Shown piece by piece: positions 18,818 to 27,387 of a stretch of DNA of 34,738 nt. The position numbers were made by a program, and so were the translations under genes. Below the pieces are notes generated by a model, which was not told the origin of the DNA, did not search any database, and saw only the letters and a program-made list of their open reading frames with translations. This DNA comes from Chara braunii (lineage: Eukaryota > Streptophyta > Charophyceae > Charales > Characeae), in assembly GCA_003427395.1 (NCBI GenBank), contig BFEA01000246.1:1057430-1092167 (forward strand). The letters run 5' to 3'. Each line of letters starts with the position of its first letter. The first letter of the stretch is position 1.

Positions 18818-19606
18818 CAGGGTTGTTGGCGTTCGGGACGGGCCGAACGCCCGAACCCGAACTCCCGAACGTTTGGGACCCCCTCTCGACGCGTTCGGAC
18901 GTTTGGCCGAACGCGAAACCAAAAAAAAAAAGGAAAAAAAAAAAAAAATTCCAAAACTTCTGCAAAAAACATATCTCATGCAGAAGAGTAAACTAAACAA
19001 CATTTTCCTCAACAGTACATCCAAATTCCTTACCAGATTTGAAATACAAATCAAATACGAAAAATAAATAATATTAATGAAAATAAGAAAAAATAAAACG
19101 AGAAGGAAATTATTGTGTGGGCGAGCAAGTCTTTGACACCGCCATCTTCGGCGATTTTTCATTTTTGTTTGGCTTTGTCAAATGCCATGAAAATTTATGC
19201 ATATATATCTTACATAATAGAGAACCTACAAATAAAGTTAAAAAAAATATTTTTTTTTTCAGGCCCCGACATAAAGGGAAAACAAAAAGTGAAAAGAAAA
19301 AGTGAAAAGAAAAAACAAAAAACAAATTAGTAAGTGGGAAAGCAAGTTTTGACACCACCATCTGTGCCGATTTTTCATTATTGTTTGGCTCCACAGAATG
19401 ACTTCAAAATTGAGAGACAGGTAGCTTACATAACAAAGAGCTTAAAAAAAAAAAAACTCAGAAAAAAATAATAAGTTTTCGGTACCAAAATAATTTTTTT
19501 TGCGGGGTCCGAACCCCTTCGAGTTCGGGCCCCGTATGGGGACCCGAACGCCCGAACGTTCGGGTGTCAGCTTAGGGGCCTCCGTACGTTCGGCCTGACA
19601 AATTTG
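18818..19606 (-). mobile_element. TA-flanked non-autonomous element, family A copy 5, inverted
   Basis: Starts CAGGGTTGTTGGCGTTCGG at 18818, which is the inverted right end of family A, and ends near CCTCCGTACGTTCGGCCTG (left-end side; terminal bases diverged). About 789 bp, and nearest in sequence to A1. Subrepeats with GACACCRCCATC at about 19134 and 19350. Confidence 0.75.
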
Positions 19607-19628
19607 TACGTATAAATATATATATATA

Positions 19629-19725
19629 TCATCAAACAGAACTGCCTAATTAACTGTACGCAGAGAGGGAGAAGAGGACACCAAACAAGGATAATTCAGC
19701 GGGACTCGGGAGTCTCATCGACTCG
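19629..19725 (-). repeat. Repeat B10: diverged truncated retrozyme-like unit, inverted
   Basis: The minus strand contains GCGAGTCGATGAGACTCCCG then CTGAATTATCCTTGTTTGG and the tail to TTTGATGA. Hammerhead core bases are not kept. TA tracts lie on both sides. Confidence 0.55.
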
Positions 19726-19729
19726 CATC

Positions 19730-19756
19730 ATATATATATACGATATATATATAATT

Positions 19757-19798
<42 letters not shown>
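19730..19798. repeat. (TA)n tracts
   Basis: Two TA runs, the longer at about 19760-19798, directly before R4. Confidence 0.9.
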
Positions 19799-19801
<3 letters not shown>

Positions 19802-20258
19802 GCAGTGATCGGGGCCGTCACTACGCAGCCATGTTGGGCCTCTAGTGCCAGCAGCGTATCTGAAGTGTATTTTTTTGTTGTGACGGAATCTTTCTTTGTT
19901 TCGTGGGTGTTTTGTTGGCTTGTGATGGGGTGTGAACCGACTGTCAGTAAAGTTCTCCATCTGGTCTGGGTGAGTGATAGTCTACTTTTATTTTCGTCAA
20001 AGGTACCTTGAGGGCAATGGTTGGTGCCCACGTCAAGGTATCAGTTATCGTGCAATCGTTGATGCATAACCACAATCAGGGTTAAGGTGGATTATCCCAT
20101 ACAATGTTATTGGGCAGGTGATTCTGCAAAACTGTTGAGGATTTTACCTCCTGATGAGTCGGTGAAAATCCAACAAAATACTTTGTCACAACCTTTCGTT
20201 TGTTGTCCTTTTCTCCCTCTCTGCCTATGGTTTACCTGCCAGCTCCGTTTGACGATAT
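19799..20258 (+). mobile_element. Retrozyme-like unit R4 (best preserved 5' side of the ribozyme)
   Basis: Begins GCAGCAGTGATCGGGGCCG, with the same body as R3 (GTCACTACGCAGCCATGTTG; GATGGGGTGTGAACCGAC), the hairpin at 20004-20040, ATAACCACAATCAGGGTTAAGG, the hammerhead site and a B tail ending TTTGACGATATATA near 20258. No coding capacity. Its left edge meets a TA tract where R3 has GATATATACC, so TA expansion within the unit may explain the boundary. Confidence 0.65.
20131..20181 (+). ncRNA. Hammerhead ribozyme-like motif H4 (type III layout)
   Basis: ACTGT (20131-20135) is the 5' strand of stem III with T20136 in the cleavage position. GAGG-ATTTTA-CCTC (20137-20150) is stem-loop I. CTGATGA (20151-20157) is a perfect core box and GTCGG (20158-20162) the 5' strand of stem II. 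The 3' half is mutated: CCAAC for CCGAC, AAAA for GAAA, TAC for CAG. Together with H2 and the B copies, every element of the motif is seen intact at least once. Confidence 0.65.
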
Positions 20259-20264
20259 ATATGT

Positions 20265-20333
20265 AGTCAAATAAAGTTGTCTGATAAACCGTAGTCAGAG
20301 AGGGAGAACATGACAACAAACAAGGGGTTGTGA
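20265..20333 (-). repeat. Repeat B12: inverted B fragment
   Basis: The minus strand reads ACAACCCCTTGTTTGTTGTC through CTGACTACGGTTTATC to the tail. With B11 (tail of R4) it forms an inverted pair only a few bases apart, so this DNA can fold back. Confidence 0.6.
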
Positions 20334-20388
20334 TATATATACATATATATATATATATGTATATACATACAAAGAGATAGAGAGTTTG

Positions 20389-20494
20389 TGAAACTCAAAT
20401 GAAATAATTTGTCACAGCCCCTCGTTGAGATTTTGTGAAACTCGGATGAAATAATTTGTCACAGCCCCTCGTTTGTTGTTCTTTTTTTCCTCTC
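20389..20494 (+). repeat. Repeats B13/B14: tandem partial B copies cut by element A6
   Basis: TTTGTGAAACTC followed by AATAATTTGTCACAGCCCCT occurs twice, about 45 bases apart. The second copy stops in CCTCTCT where family A sequence begins (20495). Confidence 0.65.
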
Positions 20495-21175
20495 TACGTA
20501 CGGGGCTCGCACCTGAAGGGGTTCGGACCCCTCAAAAAATTATTTTGGCACCTAAATATTATTATGTTTTACCGAAATTTATTTTTTTGAGTTTTTTGTG
20601 ATATAAGGTATGTCCCTCTTAATTTTAAAGCTATTCTGTTGAACCAACAAAAAATAAAAAATCGGCAAAGATGGTGGTCTCAAAACTTGTTTGCCCACTC
20701 ACTAATTTGTTTTTTTTCTCTTTTGATTTTTTGTTTTTCCTTTATTTCGAGCATGAAAAATAATATTATTTTTTCAAACTTCACTTCTAGATTCTCTATT
20801 ATGTAAGATACACATACATAAATTTTCATGGCATTTTTGCAACCAAAAAAAAAAGAAAAATCGCCAAAGATGCCGGTGTAAAAAACGTGCTCGGCCACTC
20901 AATAATTTCAGTCTCGTTTTATTTTTTTTAATTTATTATTATTATTTATTTTTAGTATTTGATTTTTATTTCAAATTTAATAAAGAATTTGGATGTAACG
21001 TTGAAGCAAATGTTGTTTAGTTTATTCTTTTGCATAACATATATTTTTTTCAGATTTGTTTTTTTGAGGGGGGAGGTCTGCGTTCGACCGTGCGTTCGAC
21101 CGAACGGCCGAACGCTTTGAGAGGGGGTGCCAAACGTTCGGGCGTTCGGCCCGTCCCACGAACGCTGGCAACCCT
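20495..21175 (+). mobile_element. TA-flanked non-autonomous element, family A copy 6 (left end missing)
   Basis: Begins ACGTACGGGGCTCGCACC, inside the left subterminal region, directly fused to a B repeat; the terminal inverted repeat is gone. The right end AACGCTGGCAACCCT is intact and followed by TA. Subrepeats with AAAGATGGTGGTCTC and AAAGATGCCGGTGTA at about 20665 and 20862; core at about 20985. Confidence 0.7.
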
Positions 21176-21422
21176 ATATATATATATATATACAAAATTT
21201 CAGGTTTCGAATATGCAATGCACATCTATCAAAATATATCTTGTTTAGTCTTTCTCAATTGCTTTATTGGGGGATTGAAGCTCTGTATCGTGAACCTGAC
21301 CACAACACATCAAGAAACGGAAAACAAAAATCCAGCTCATAAAATAATATAAAAAACTTTGCGGCATGTATTTCTTTGTGTCGTCATATCCCCTTATTCA
21401 CATAAAAAAACCATGACCGTGT

Positions 21423-21476
21423 CAGACTGCTTAGTCGGACTTTCACCGACTCACAAGGGGCTGAATCCAGACAGTT
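21423..21476 (-). ncRNA. Hammerhead-like motif H5, variant family, minus strand
   Basis: The minus strand reads ACTGT (stem III 5'), C (cleavage position), TGGATTCAGCC (stem I region), CTTGTGA for the core, a perfect stem II GTCGG-TGAAAGT-CCGAC, TAAG for GAAA, then CAGT. A related copy at about 21608-21645 (minus) has TTGATGAGTC and an intact GAAACAGT. The two are about 185 bp apart in a diverged tandem repeat (21380-21660). Confidence 0.45.
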
Positions 21477-21739
21477 TGCCCACGATGCACTTGACTGACG
21501 TATAAGAACTCGTCACATCACAAAGAGTTTAGTAATACCTTTGAGAAATGTGGTCGACTTTACTCACACCAATATCCACTATACACACAAAAAAACATGA
21601 CTATGCCAGACTGTTTCGTTCGACTTTCATAGACTCATCAAAATGTTCAACCCCATGTATTTTTGCGTGTGTGCGTGTGTGCGTGTTTGTGTCGTCACAT
21701 GCGCTGTACACAACCCCACAAGTAAAATAAAATAAAATA

Positions 21740-22503
21740 AAATCATTGTTTGAAAAATATTATGGAGTATCGGGGGTATGACCAAGGGAGGAAGTTCGAG
21801 AAGGGGCTTCACGCACCGGGTTCAGCCCACCTATCCACACAGCGGGACCACCCACTAACTCGGGGATCACTCAAAATCAGGACTCACAAGGAATTGGGAG
21901 AGGAGAGTCTTTGCCATGCCCGAGAGTATCAACCTGGACCGGAGCTACCAGGCTGTTGTGAGGGGTGCAACCCTTTCGAACTTTAGGTCCTGTGTCCATA
22001 AGGCACCCATTCGGGAGGCAAATGCACCGTTGTCCCAGGTGGTGTGGGGATGAGAGTCACTCCTGCTAGGAAGGAGGTGAACCTTTGACTCCTCAATGCC
22101 AGTATATATCATCAAACTCGCACCTACTTATCAGGAAGGTGAACCCCGACAGTCTTCCCTGGGGGCTCATCATGTCCCCTGAGTTCCCCATAACCCCTGC
22201 GCAACATCATGCACTACACTCACACGAACCAAAGAATCTTGATTGTGTGAATGCGTCTGGAGATAACCATTGTTTGTGTGTGTGTGTAGTTGGCTGGTGC
22301 CGATTGTCAACATATATAACAATGGCAAAAAATAAATACACAAGCAAAAACAAAAAAAACAACTTCAAAAAAATAGTTCTCCCCGCGTGCGCCATCCCCT
22401 AGACACAATGCACCATCATCATCGCTACTTGTACACGTGAAGCCACAACGTGCGTCCATCATCACTCCTCATACACACAAAACGGGGGCAACACAACAAT
22501 AAT
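21740..22503. other. No gene recognised
   Basis: Mixed-composition DNA with short frames only. It contains a TG run at about 22276-22288. Confidence 0.4.
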
Positions 22504-22594
22504 AATCGCGTCTTGCAATCTCTCTCTCTCTCTTAATCGCGTCTTGTAATCTCTCTCTCTCTCTTAATCGCGTCTTGTAATCTCTCTCTCTCTT
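22504..22594. repeat. Three-copy 31-bp tandem repeat containing (TC)n
   Basis: AATCGCGTCTTGYAATC plus a TC run occurs at 22504, 22535 and 22566. Confidence 0.9.
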
Positions 22595-22685
22595 GTTTTG
22601 CGACATGGCATCGGCATTGGGAATAGCCACGTTGCACCATCCTAGCTCCCGCCATCCTCCCACAGCGTGACCCTTGCAACGGCCT

Positions 22686-22835
22686 CCACTGGTGCCTTTT
22701 CTTCCGCGGAAGAAAAGCACCCAGTGGTGCGGGCACTCTTCTGTGGCGGGAAGAAAAGGCGACAATGGTTGCTGTTGCAAAAGTAACGTTTCGGTGTCAA
22801 GTGCATCAGCCCTCGCCTTTTTCACAAAAGGCGAG
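22686..22835. repeat. Two hairpins
   Basis: 22686-22727: two 20-bp arms (CCACTGGTGCCTTTTCTTCC and its near reverse complement) around GC. 22812-22835: CTCGCCTTTT/AAAAGGCGAG, a perfect 10-bp stem with loop TCAC. A diverged third copy of the GGAAGAAAAGG arm follows the first hairpin. Confidence 0.8.
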
Positions 22836-23153
22836 AGCCCTCCAGGCCATGTCACGCAGGAGTTAAAAGCAAAACAAGAGACAACTTGGGAACGACACAA
22901 AATAACCCCACAAACCACCAAGACGGGCGAGGTCGCGTCGTCCCTTCGCCGCTATAGCCGGGTGCGCCATTTTGAAAAGTGCATGCAATGTTCTGAAGCT
23001 CTTCGAGTTGGCTTTTTAATTGCATTACAATGAGCTCTTTGAGTTGCCGTCAATTTGAGGTTTGACGGTTAGCATCCCAACTCTCTAACTTCACCTTAGA
23101 TAAAGAAATCTCGCAAATTTCCTCTCGTAGCATGTTCCCAACGTCCCTTCCAT
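22836..23153. other. No gene recognised
   Basis: Short frames only; a near repeat of GAAGCTCTTCGAGTTG and GAGCTCTTTGAGTTGCC lies at about 22995-23048. Confidence 0.4.
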
Positions 23154-23182
23154 TTAAACCACTAGTACCTTCCTCAACCGCT
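23154..23182 (+). mobile_element. Left end of a TTAA-flanked MITE (partial)
   Basis: TTAA then ACCACTAGTACCTTCCTC, matching the terminal sequence of the copies at 26033 and 29031. I found no matching right end downstream, so only this end is claimed. Confidence 0.45.
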
Positions 23183-23601
23183 GATGGCAAGCCAAAAAAT
23201 GCCCTGTGCGACAATTTTTTGCTGAGCCTGAACGGGGTGGGTAAATTTGAGCCTGACTCTGGTACGACCCCTTATGGTGGACCTACGGCCGGCAGCTGGA
23301 ACGAGTCGTGGCAGCCCAGGCCTTGTTTTCCCTCATGTACCACCCTGGGCCTCGCTAGAAGTGCAGTCATATACCATCTCAAAAGAGTTATCCTGAAATG
23401 ACCCACGCCTTGATTGCCACCGCCTCTCACCGGGAGTCACATAAAAAGCATTTGAGATTTGTTTTCCAAAAACGCAAGAAAGAGAAAAACAAAAGAAGAA
23501 AGCACATAACATCTCCTCAATGCTGTTAGCAGCCCACCTCTCGCGGCACATCTGGAGCTGAATGCAGTCAAATTGAGGGCGGGGGGAAAGGGTGAGACGA
23601 G

Positions 23602-23915
23602 GGGCCTCGCTCCACTACTCACCAAATGTTTAAAATGAGAATGACTATTTCGCTAGAGCATGGCAGATAGACCTCCATATTTTTTGTCTTTTGTGCATGT
23701 CGTGAACAGTGGAGCGAGGCCCATCATAGCACATCTGCAACCAAGCTCTGGACAAATCTGACTGCAATAGCGTCCACAGCTTCGTGAGAAATGACCCAGG
23801 CCCTCTCACCACTACTCACTACGTGCGCAAAAGACAACGGCTGTGTAGCTTTCCATGTTCCAAGGGAAGACTCATTCTCATTCCGCACATTCGGTGAGTA
23901 GTGGAGCCACACCCT
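23602..23915. mobile_element. Inverted-repeat element of about 310 bp
   Basis: The left end, CTCCACTACTCACCAAATG followed by AATGAGAATGA (about 23609-23644), matches the reverse complement of the right end (about 23868-23907) over roughly 36 bases with few mismatches. An internal partial copy makes further palindromes (GGGCCTCGCTCCAC at 23602-23615 with 23709-23722; CCACTACTCAC at 23809-23819 with 23894-23904). No coding capacity. Confidence 0.55.
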
Positions 23916-24290
23916 TAGCCATGAATAGGCCCTCCGCTGCGTGCACATGACAAAAAAGCTATAAAAAAAAAGAAAACGATTCCTTCTGTTTTTTTTTTTT
24001 GTTTTTTTTTTTGCACCACATATTCTGGAGTAATCGTGGTCAGATTCGCCCGCATCTGAGATGCAAGGGTAGCCATACCTGGACAAATCTGACAGCAAGC
24101 GCGTCAAGAGCTTTCCTTTGATCCATGAGAAGCGGGATCTGAGGGGACATTATGTCCCCAGTAGTTTCTTTTGCCAGCTGGCTTCTTTCTTTTTCCAGCA
24201 CTTTCCAGTTATCGCTTTTTTTTTTTCCCGCGTCTCAGGAATCGTGTGTACGCGCATGTGGAAACACATGCACTGAATGAACCAGGCAGA
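23916..24290. other. No gene recognised; one dispersed direct repeat
   Basis: CTGGACAAATCTGACWGCAA occurs at about 23751 and again at about 24079. T-runs lie at about 23991-24012 and 24220-24227. Confidence 0.5.
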
Positions 24291-24429
24291 TTAATTCAAG
24301 CCCATTTGCCTGTTTTTTTTTCTGGGCAAGCCGGTTTCCTTCCTGGTTGCACTACCAGGCCTTCCCTGACCCCCCATGCAACACGCCTCGTACTTGTGTT
24401 TCAAGCTGGGAAAGGTACTGGTGGTTTAA
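24291..24429 (+). mobile_element. Possible TTAA-flanked MITE, 139 bp
   Basis: The right end GGTACTGGTGGT plus TTAA (24415-24429) matches the family well. The left end TTAA plus TTCAAGCCCATTTGCC is only loosely similar, so the left boundary is uncertain. Confidence 0.4.
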
Positions 24430-24787
24430 ATAAGTCCATTAACAACAACACTCAACTGTTCTCGCAAGGTAAGCTGCCCACAGGTCTGCCGGCAGCAAGG
24501 TCCAACTCATAGCTAACTTGAGGACCCGATGGGAATGCGACCAAACCTCACTCACAAAATTGTTGCAGCTCGCCCTGCGAAATGTGCACTGACAGGTTCA
24601 TGCTACGTACTAGTGACAAATTCTGCTCCCTCTGACCAACTTGAAGACTCCACTACACCCTTGCTATAAGTAGTTTAACGATCAACTCCAAATCACAAGC
24701 AATACCCCAATGACCTATAAAACTTATCCGCTTTTCTGCATGCTCAGCCCTTGCTCCCGTTCTCAAACATCGACTACTGTGCTGTCA

Positions 24788-24908
24788 TTAACCCACCAGT
24801 ACCGCATTTTCCGTACCCCCGCGCCTTGAATGAATTTGGACTGGAGGGGAAAGCCGATTTGGCTTCCGTGTTAACGGCTGCACCAACCGGTACGTACTGG
24901 TGGTTTAA
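24788..24908 (+). mobile_element. TTAA-flanked MITE, 121 bp
   Basis: TTAA, CCCACCAGTACCG ... CGTACTGGTGGT, TTAA. Inverted ends agree over about 12 bases and TTAA is present on both sides, as expected for piggyBac-like target duplication. Confidence 0.6.
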
Positions 24909-25824
24909 CCCTCCTTGCCAGCCTCTTGATGTCATGCTGCAAAACATACCTCTCTTCTAGATCGATCGCGATGGCAGCATACTGCAACTCCTCCAATCGG
25001 CTACCATTTCCTAACTTGTGCTTGTGAACGACTCCCTAGCACACGAATCCCCTTGCCGTTTCCCCTGGCAGAGAGAAGAACATGTACGATCCCTCCGAAC
25101 GGAGCCACGGACGTTTACCACATCCTTCAGATAACACATCTAATGCTCATATTTATTCTGTTGTCCACGACCACAAATATGTTTTCGCAGGAGTTCCGTT
25201 CGTTTTAGTACCCCCGGGCCCCACATATTAGCATCCATACGCAAGGTACCAGACAGGACAGCCTACAATAGTACAAGCTGCCCGTGCCAAGGGACAAGTC
25301 GGGCCTAATGTTGCCCATGTGTTTCTTTTTCTTTGTGTGGCTTGGTCGTCAGTCAATCCACATACACATGGAAAGTTGGCTAAAGAGATGGCCATGATCT
25401 GACATCAGGAGATGGACTTCCTTTTGCTTAGTGTAAGGCCTGTTTTCTTCTCTTTTGCTTGGCCGCATTGTGCGATTTGTTCCTCCCATCTTTGATGGCT
25501 ACCAGCATATAGTAGCTTGATAGTGAGTAGATAAGTGTGCATTTGCGAGCGGATCATTCATTTCGAAGATATTGTATTGGTTTCTAGAGTTGCGTTGCCG
25601 ATTTGGATCACCTGTTCGTATTGAGATCAATAGTTGGTTGGGGCGATATTCAATAGGTTCAATATGTTGCGCTGTTTTTCTGTTCGAACTTGTTGCCTGC
25701 ATTTTCTCTGAAGAATTTATGTGATCATATTTTCAGTAAGTGGCATATGTCTCTCGTTCTTTCTGTCCCTTAGTCTCTTCGTTTTTCTGTGTTTGTCTCT
25801 TCATCCGTTGGCTTTGTATCTATC

Positions 25825-25825
<1 letters not shown>
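24909..25825. other. No gene recognised
   Basis: Mixed composition, short unrecognised frames on both strands. The plus strand turns pyrimidine-rich after about 25740. Confidence 0.4.

Positions 25826-25919
<94 letters not shown>
25826..25919. repeat. (TC)n then (TG)n compound microsatellite
   Basis: TC units to about 25875, then TG units to about 25919. Frames through it are artefacts. Confidence 0.98.
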
Positions 25920-25922
<3 letters not shown>

Positions 25923-26032
25923 TGTGTTTCTGAGTTTCCTTCTCTGTTTCTGTTTGTCTTGCTGTGTCTATGTTTACCCTTTTGCCTCTCTAAATGGCGA
26001 GTGCTTACTTGAAACAACGTTTTATTTTCGTG

Positions 26033-26219
26033 TTAAACCACTAGTACCTTTGCCAAGTGGGAAAATTGCAGGCCCCCAACCTTTTCTGAGGCCGAAACGA
26101 GATGACAGCCGGCGATGACATTTACCAATGGGAGCCGTCGTCCAGCTGGGCCTCGGAACTCTTTGGGAAGAGCCCCTTTCCCTACTTTCCCAGCACTGGC
26201 GGAGGTACTAGTGACTTAA
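26033..26219 (+). mobile_element. TTAA-flanked MITE, about 187 bp
   Basis: TTAA, ACCACTAGTACCTTTGCC ... GGCGGAGGTACTAGTGAC, TTAA. Inverted ends of about 18 bases with 3 to 4 differences. No coding capacity. Confidence 0.7.
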
Positions 26220-26390
26220 AACTATGGATTATCATTTTGTATATTTCGCTGGTTCGACATTGAATTGTATTATCACTATACGGCATATGTAAGATAGTAA
26301 ACATGATGCATGTAGAATTTGCTGTTGTTAGTTTTGCTTGAATATATGTTTAACAAGTGTGCACGATGTCAACGGCCATGTGTGTGGGCA

Positions 26391-26507
<117 letters not shown>

Positions 26508-26734
26508 GTTTTGATGTGTGTTGTTATTCATTTCCTGTGTGATGTGTATTCTCACCCCATCAACGACAAGGTCGCTCCTCCCCTTTGTTTCTCCCCTGCA
26601 TCCTCTCGTAGATGGCACCTTCATCCCCCCCCTACTGACAGGCTCCTATCCACCCATCTCACCCTGTGGCCACAGCTGCAATGGTGTTGTAATCATTGTG
26701 GCAGAGACAATGACGCCTGCAGCCGAGTGTAGTC

Positions 26735-26895
26735 TGTAGCTGCGTAACGGAGAAGGTCACAAAGTGTCGAGATATTGCCCTGATGTGACACGGGCAGAGA
26801 AGCGATCCACGATATAAAAGAATATGCAGACTGTTTCCTGAGGCAAAAAATCATCACTGTTGGACATGGCCAACATCAACCATGGCATGGTATGG
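26735..26895 (+). repeat. Diverged repeat, copy 1 (partner 30473-30630)
   Basis: Shares GGAGAAGGTCRCA, GCAGAGAAGYGATCC and CTGAGGCAA with 30473-30630 over about 160 bases. In one plus-strand frame both copies translate to a similar pattern (DIKEYADCFLRQ here, DIEECAEGLLRQ there), which hints at an old coding origin. I do not recognise the protein. Confidence 0.5.
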
Positions 26896-27109
26896 ACCAT
26901 GGTTCGATTGTCCCACAGGTCCTAATAGTCAGAGCCATAGGCAATGGTCATGTAATGGGTCGTGTCCATGTAAAATTCAGGCAAAGATGGGGGATGGAGG
27001 ATGAAACCACTCATCCCAGCATGCCATGGTTCAAGTTGGTGCTCCCTCATTACTACTTGTAGGAATTCAATTTCTAAACCACAGTACTTGGCCCAGCTAT
27101 CGATGCCAA

Positions 27110-27316
27110 GCCTGAAAACGGGCTGCGCACCGTTTCGTGCCACCCGCCAGCGCAACAAGAAAAAATTGTTTTGGCTGGCGGCGCCCGCCTTTGAGGGCTG
27201 GTACCCCGAGCCTCCAGAAGTTGCGGGGCGTTAACGACGCCGCCCTGCGGCCGTAGCCTGAAAACGGGCTGCGCACCGTTTCGCGCCGACCCGCCAGCGC
27301 AACAAGAAAAAATTGT
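27110..27316. repeat. Two 60-bp direct repeats
   Basis: GCCTGAAAACGGGCTGCGCA through CGCAACAAGAAAAAATTGT occurs at 27110-27169 and 27256-27316 with few differences. The second copy runs straight into the palindrome at 27313. Confidence 0.9.
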
Positions 27317-27387
27317 CTAACTTGCAGAGATTCTCCCCAGTCTGCGCAGACTGCGCAGACTGGGGAGAATCTCTGCAAGTTAGACAA
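27313..27387. repeat. Perfect palindrome, 37-bp arms, 1-nt centre
   Basis: Arms 27313-27349 and 27351-27387 are exact reverse complements around A27350. The innermost sequence is CTGCGCAG on each side. The one-base centre is the same design as the larger palindrome at 10852. Confidence 0.97.

Noticed and set aside
13035-19162. Frames of 60-200 codons through TA, A/T and N runs (YIYIYI-type proteins)
   Set aside because: They are translations of microsatellites and, in two cases, of the assembly gap.
16072-20150. H1, H2 or H4 as an active ribozyme
   Set aside because: Each has at least one change in a core or pairing position (CTGCTGA and GAGA in H1, CTGATGG and lost stem III in H2, AAAA in H4), so activity of these exact copies is not claimed.
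12735-20880. AAAGATGGCGG motifs as YY1-type binding sites
   Set aside because: The match is to an animal factor motif; in this setting the repeats are explained by the family A subrepeat.
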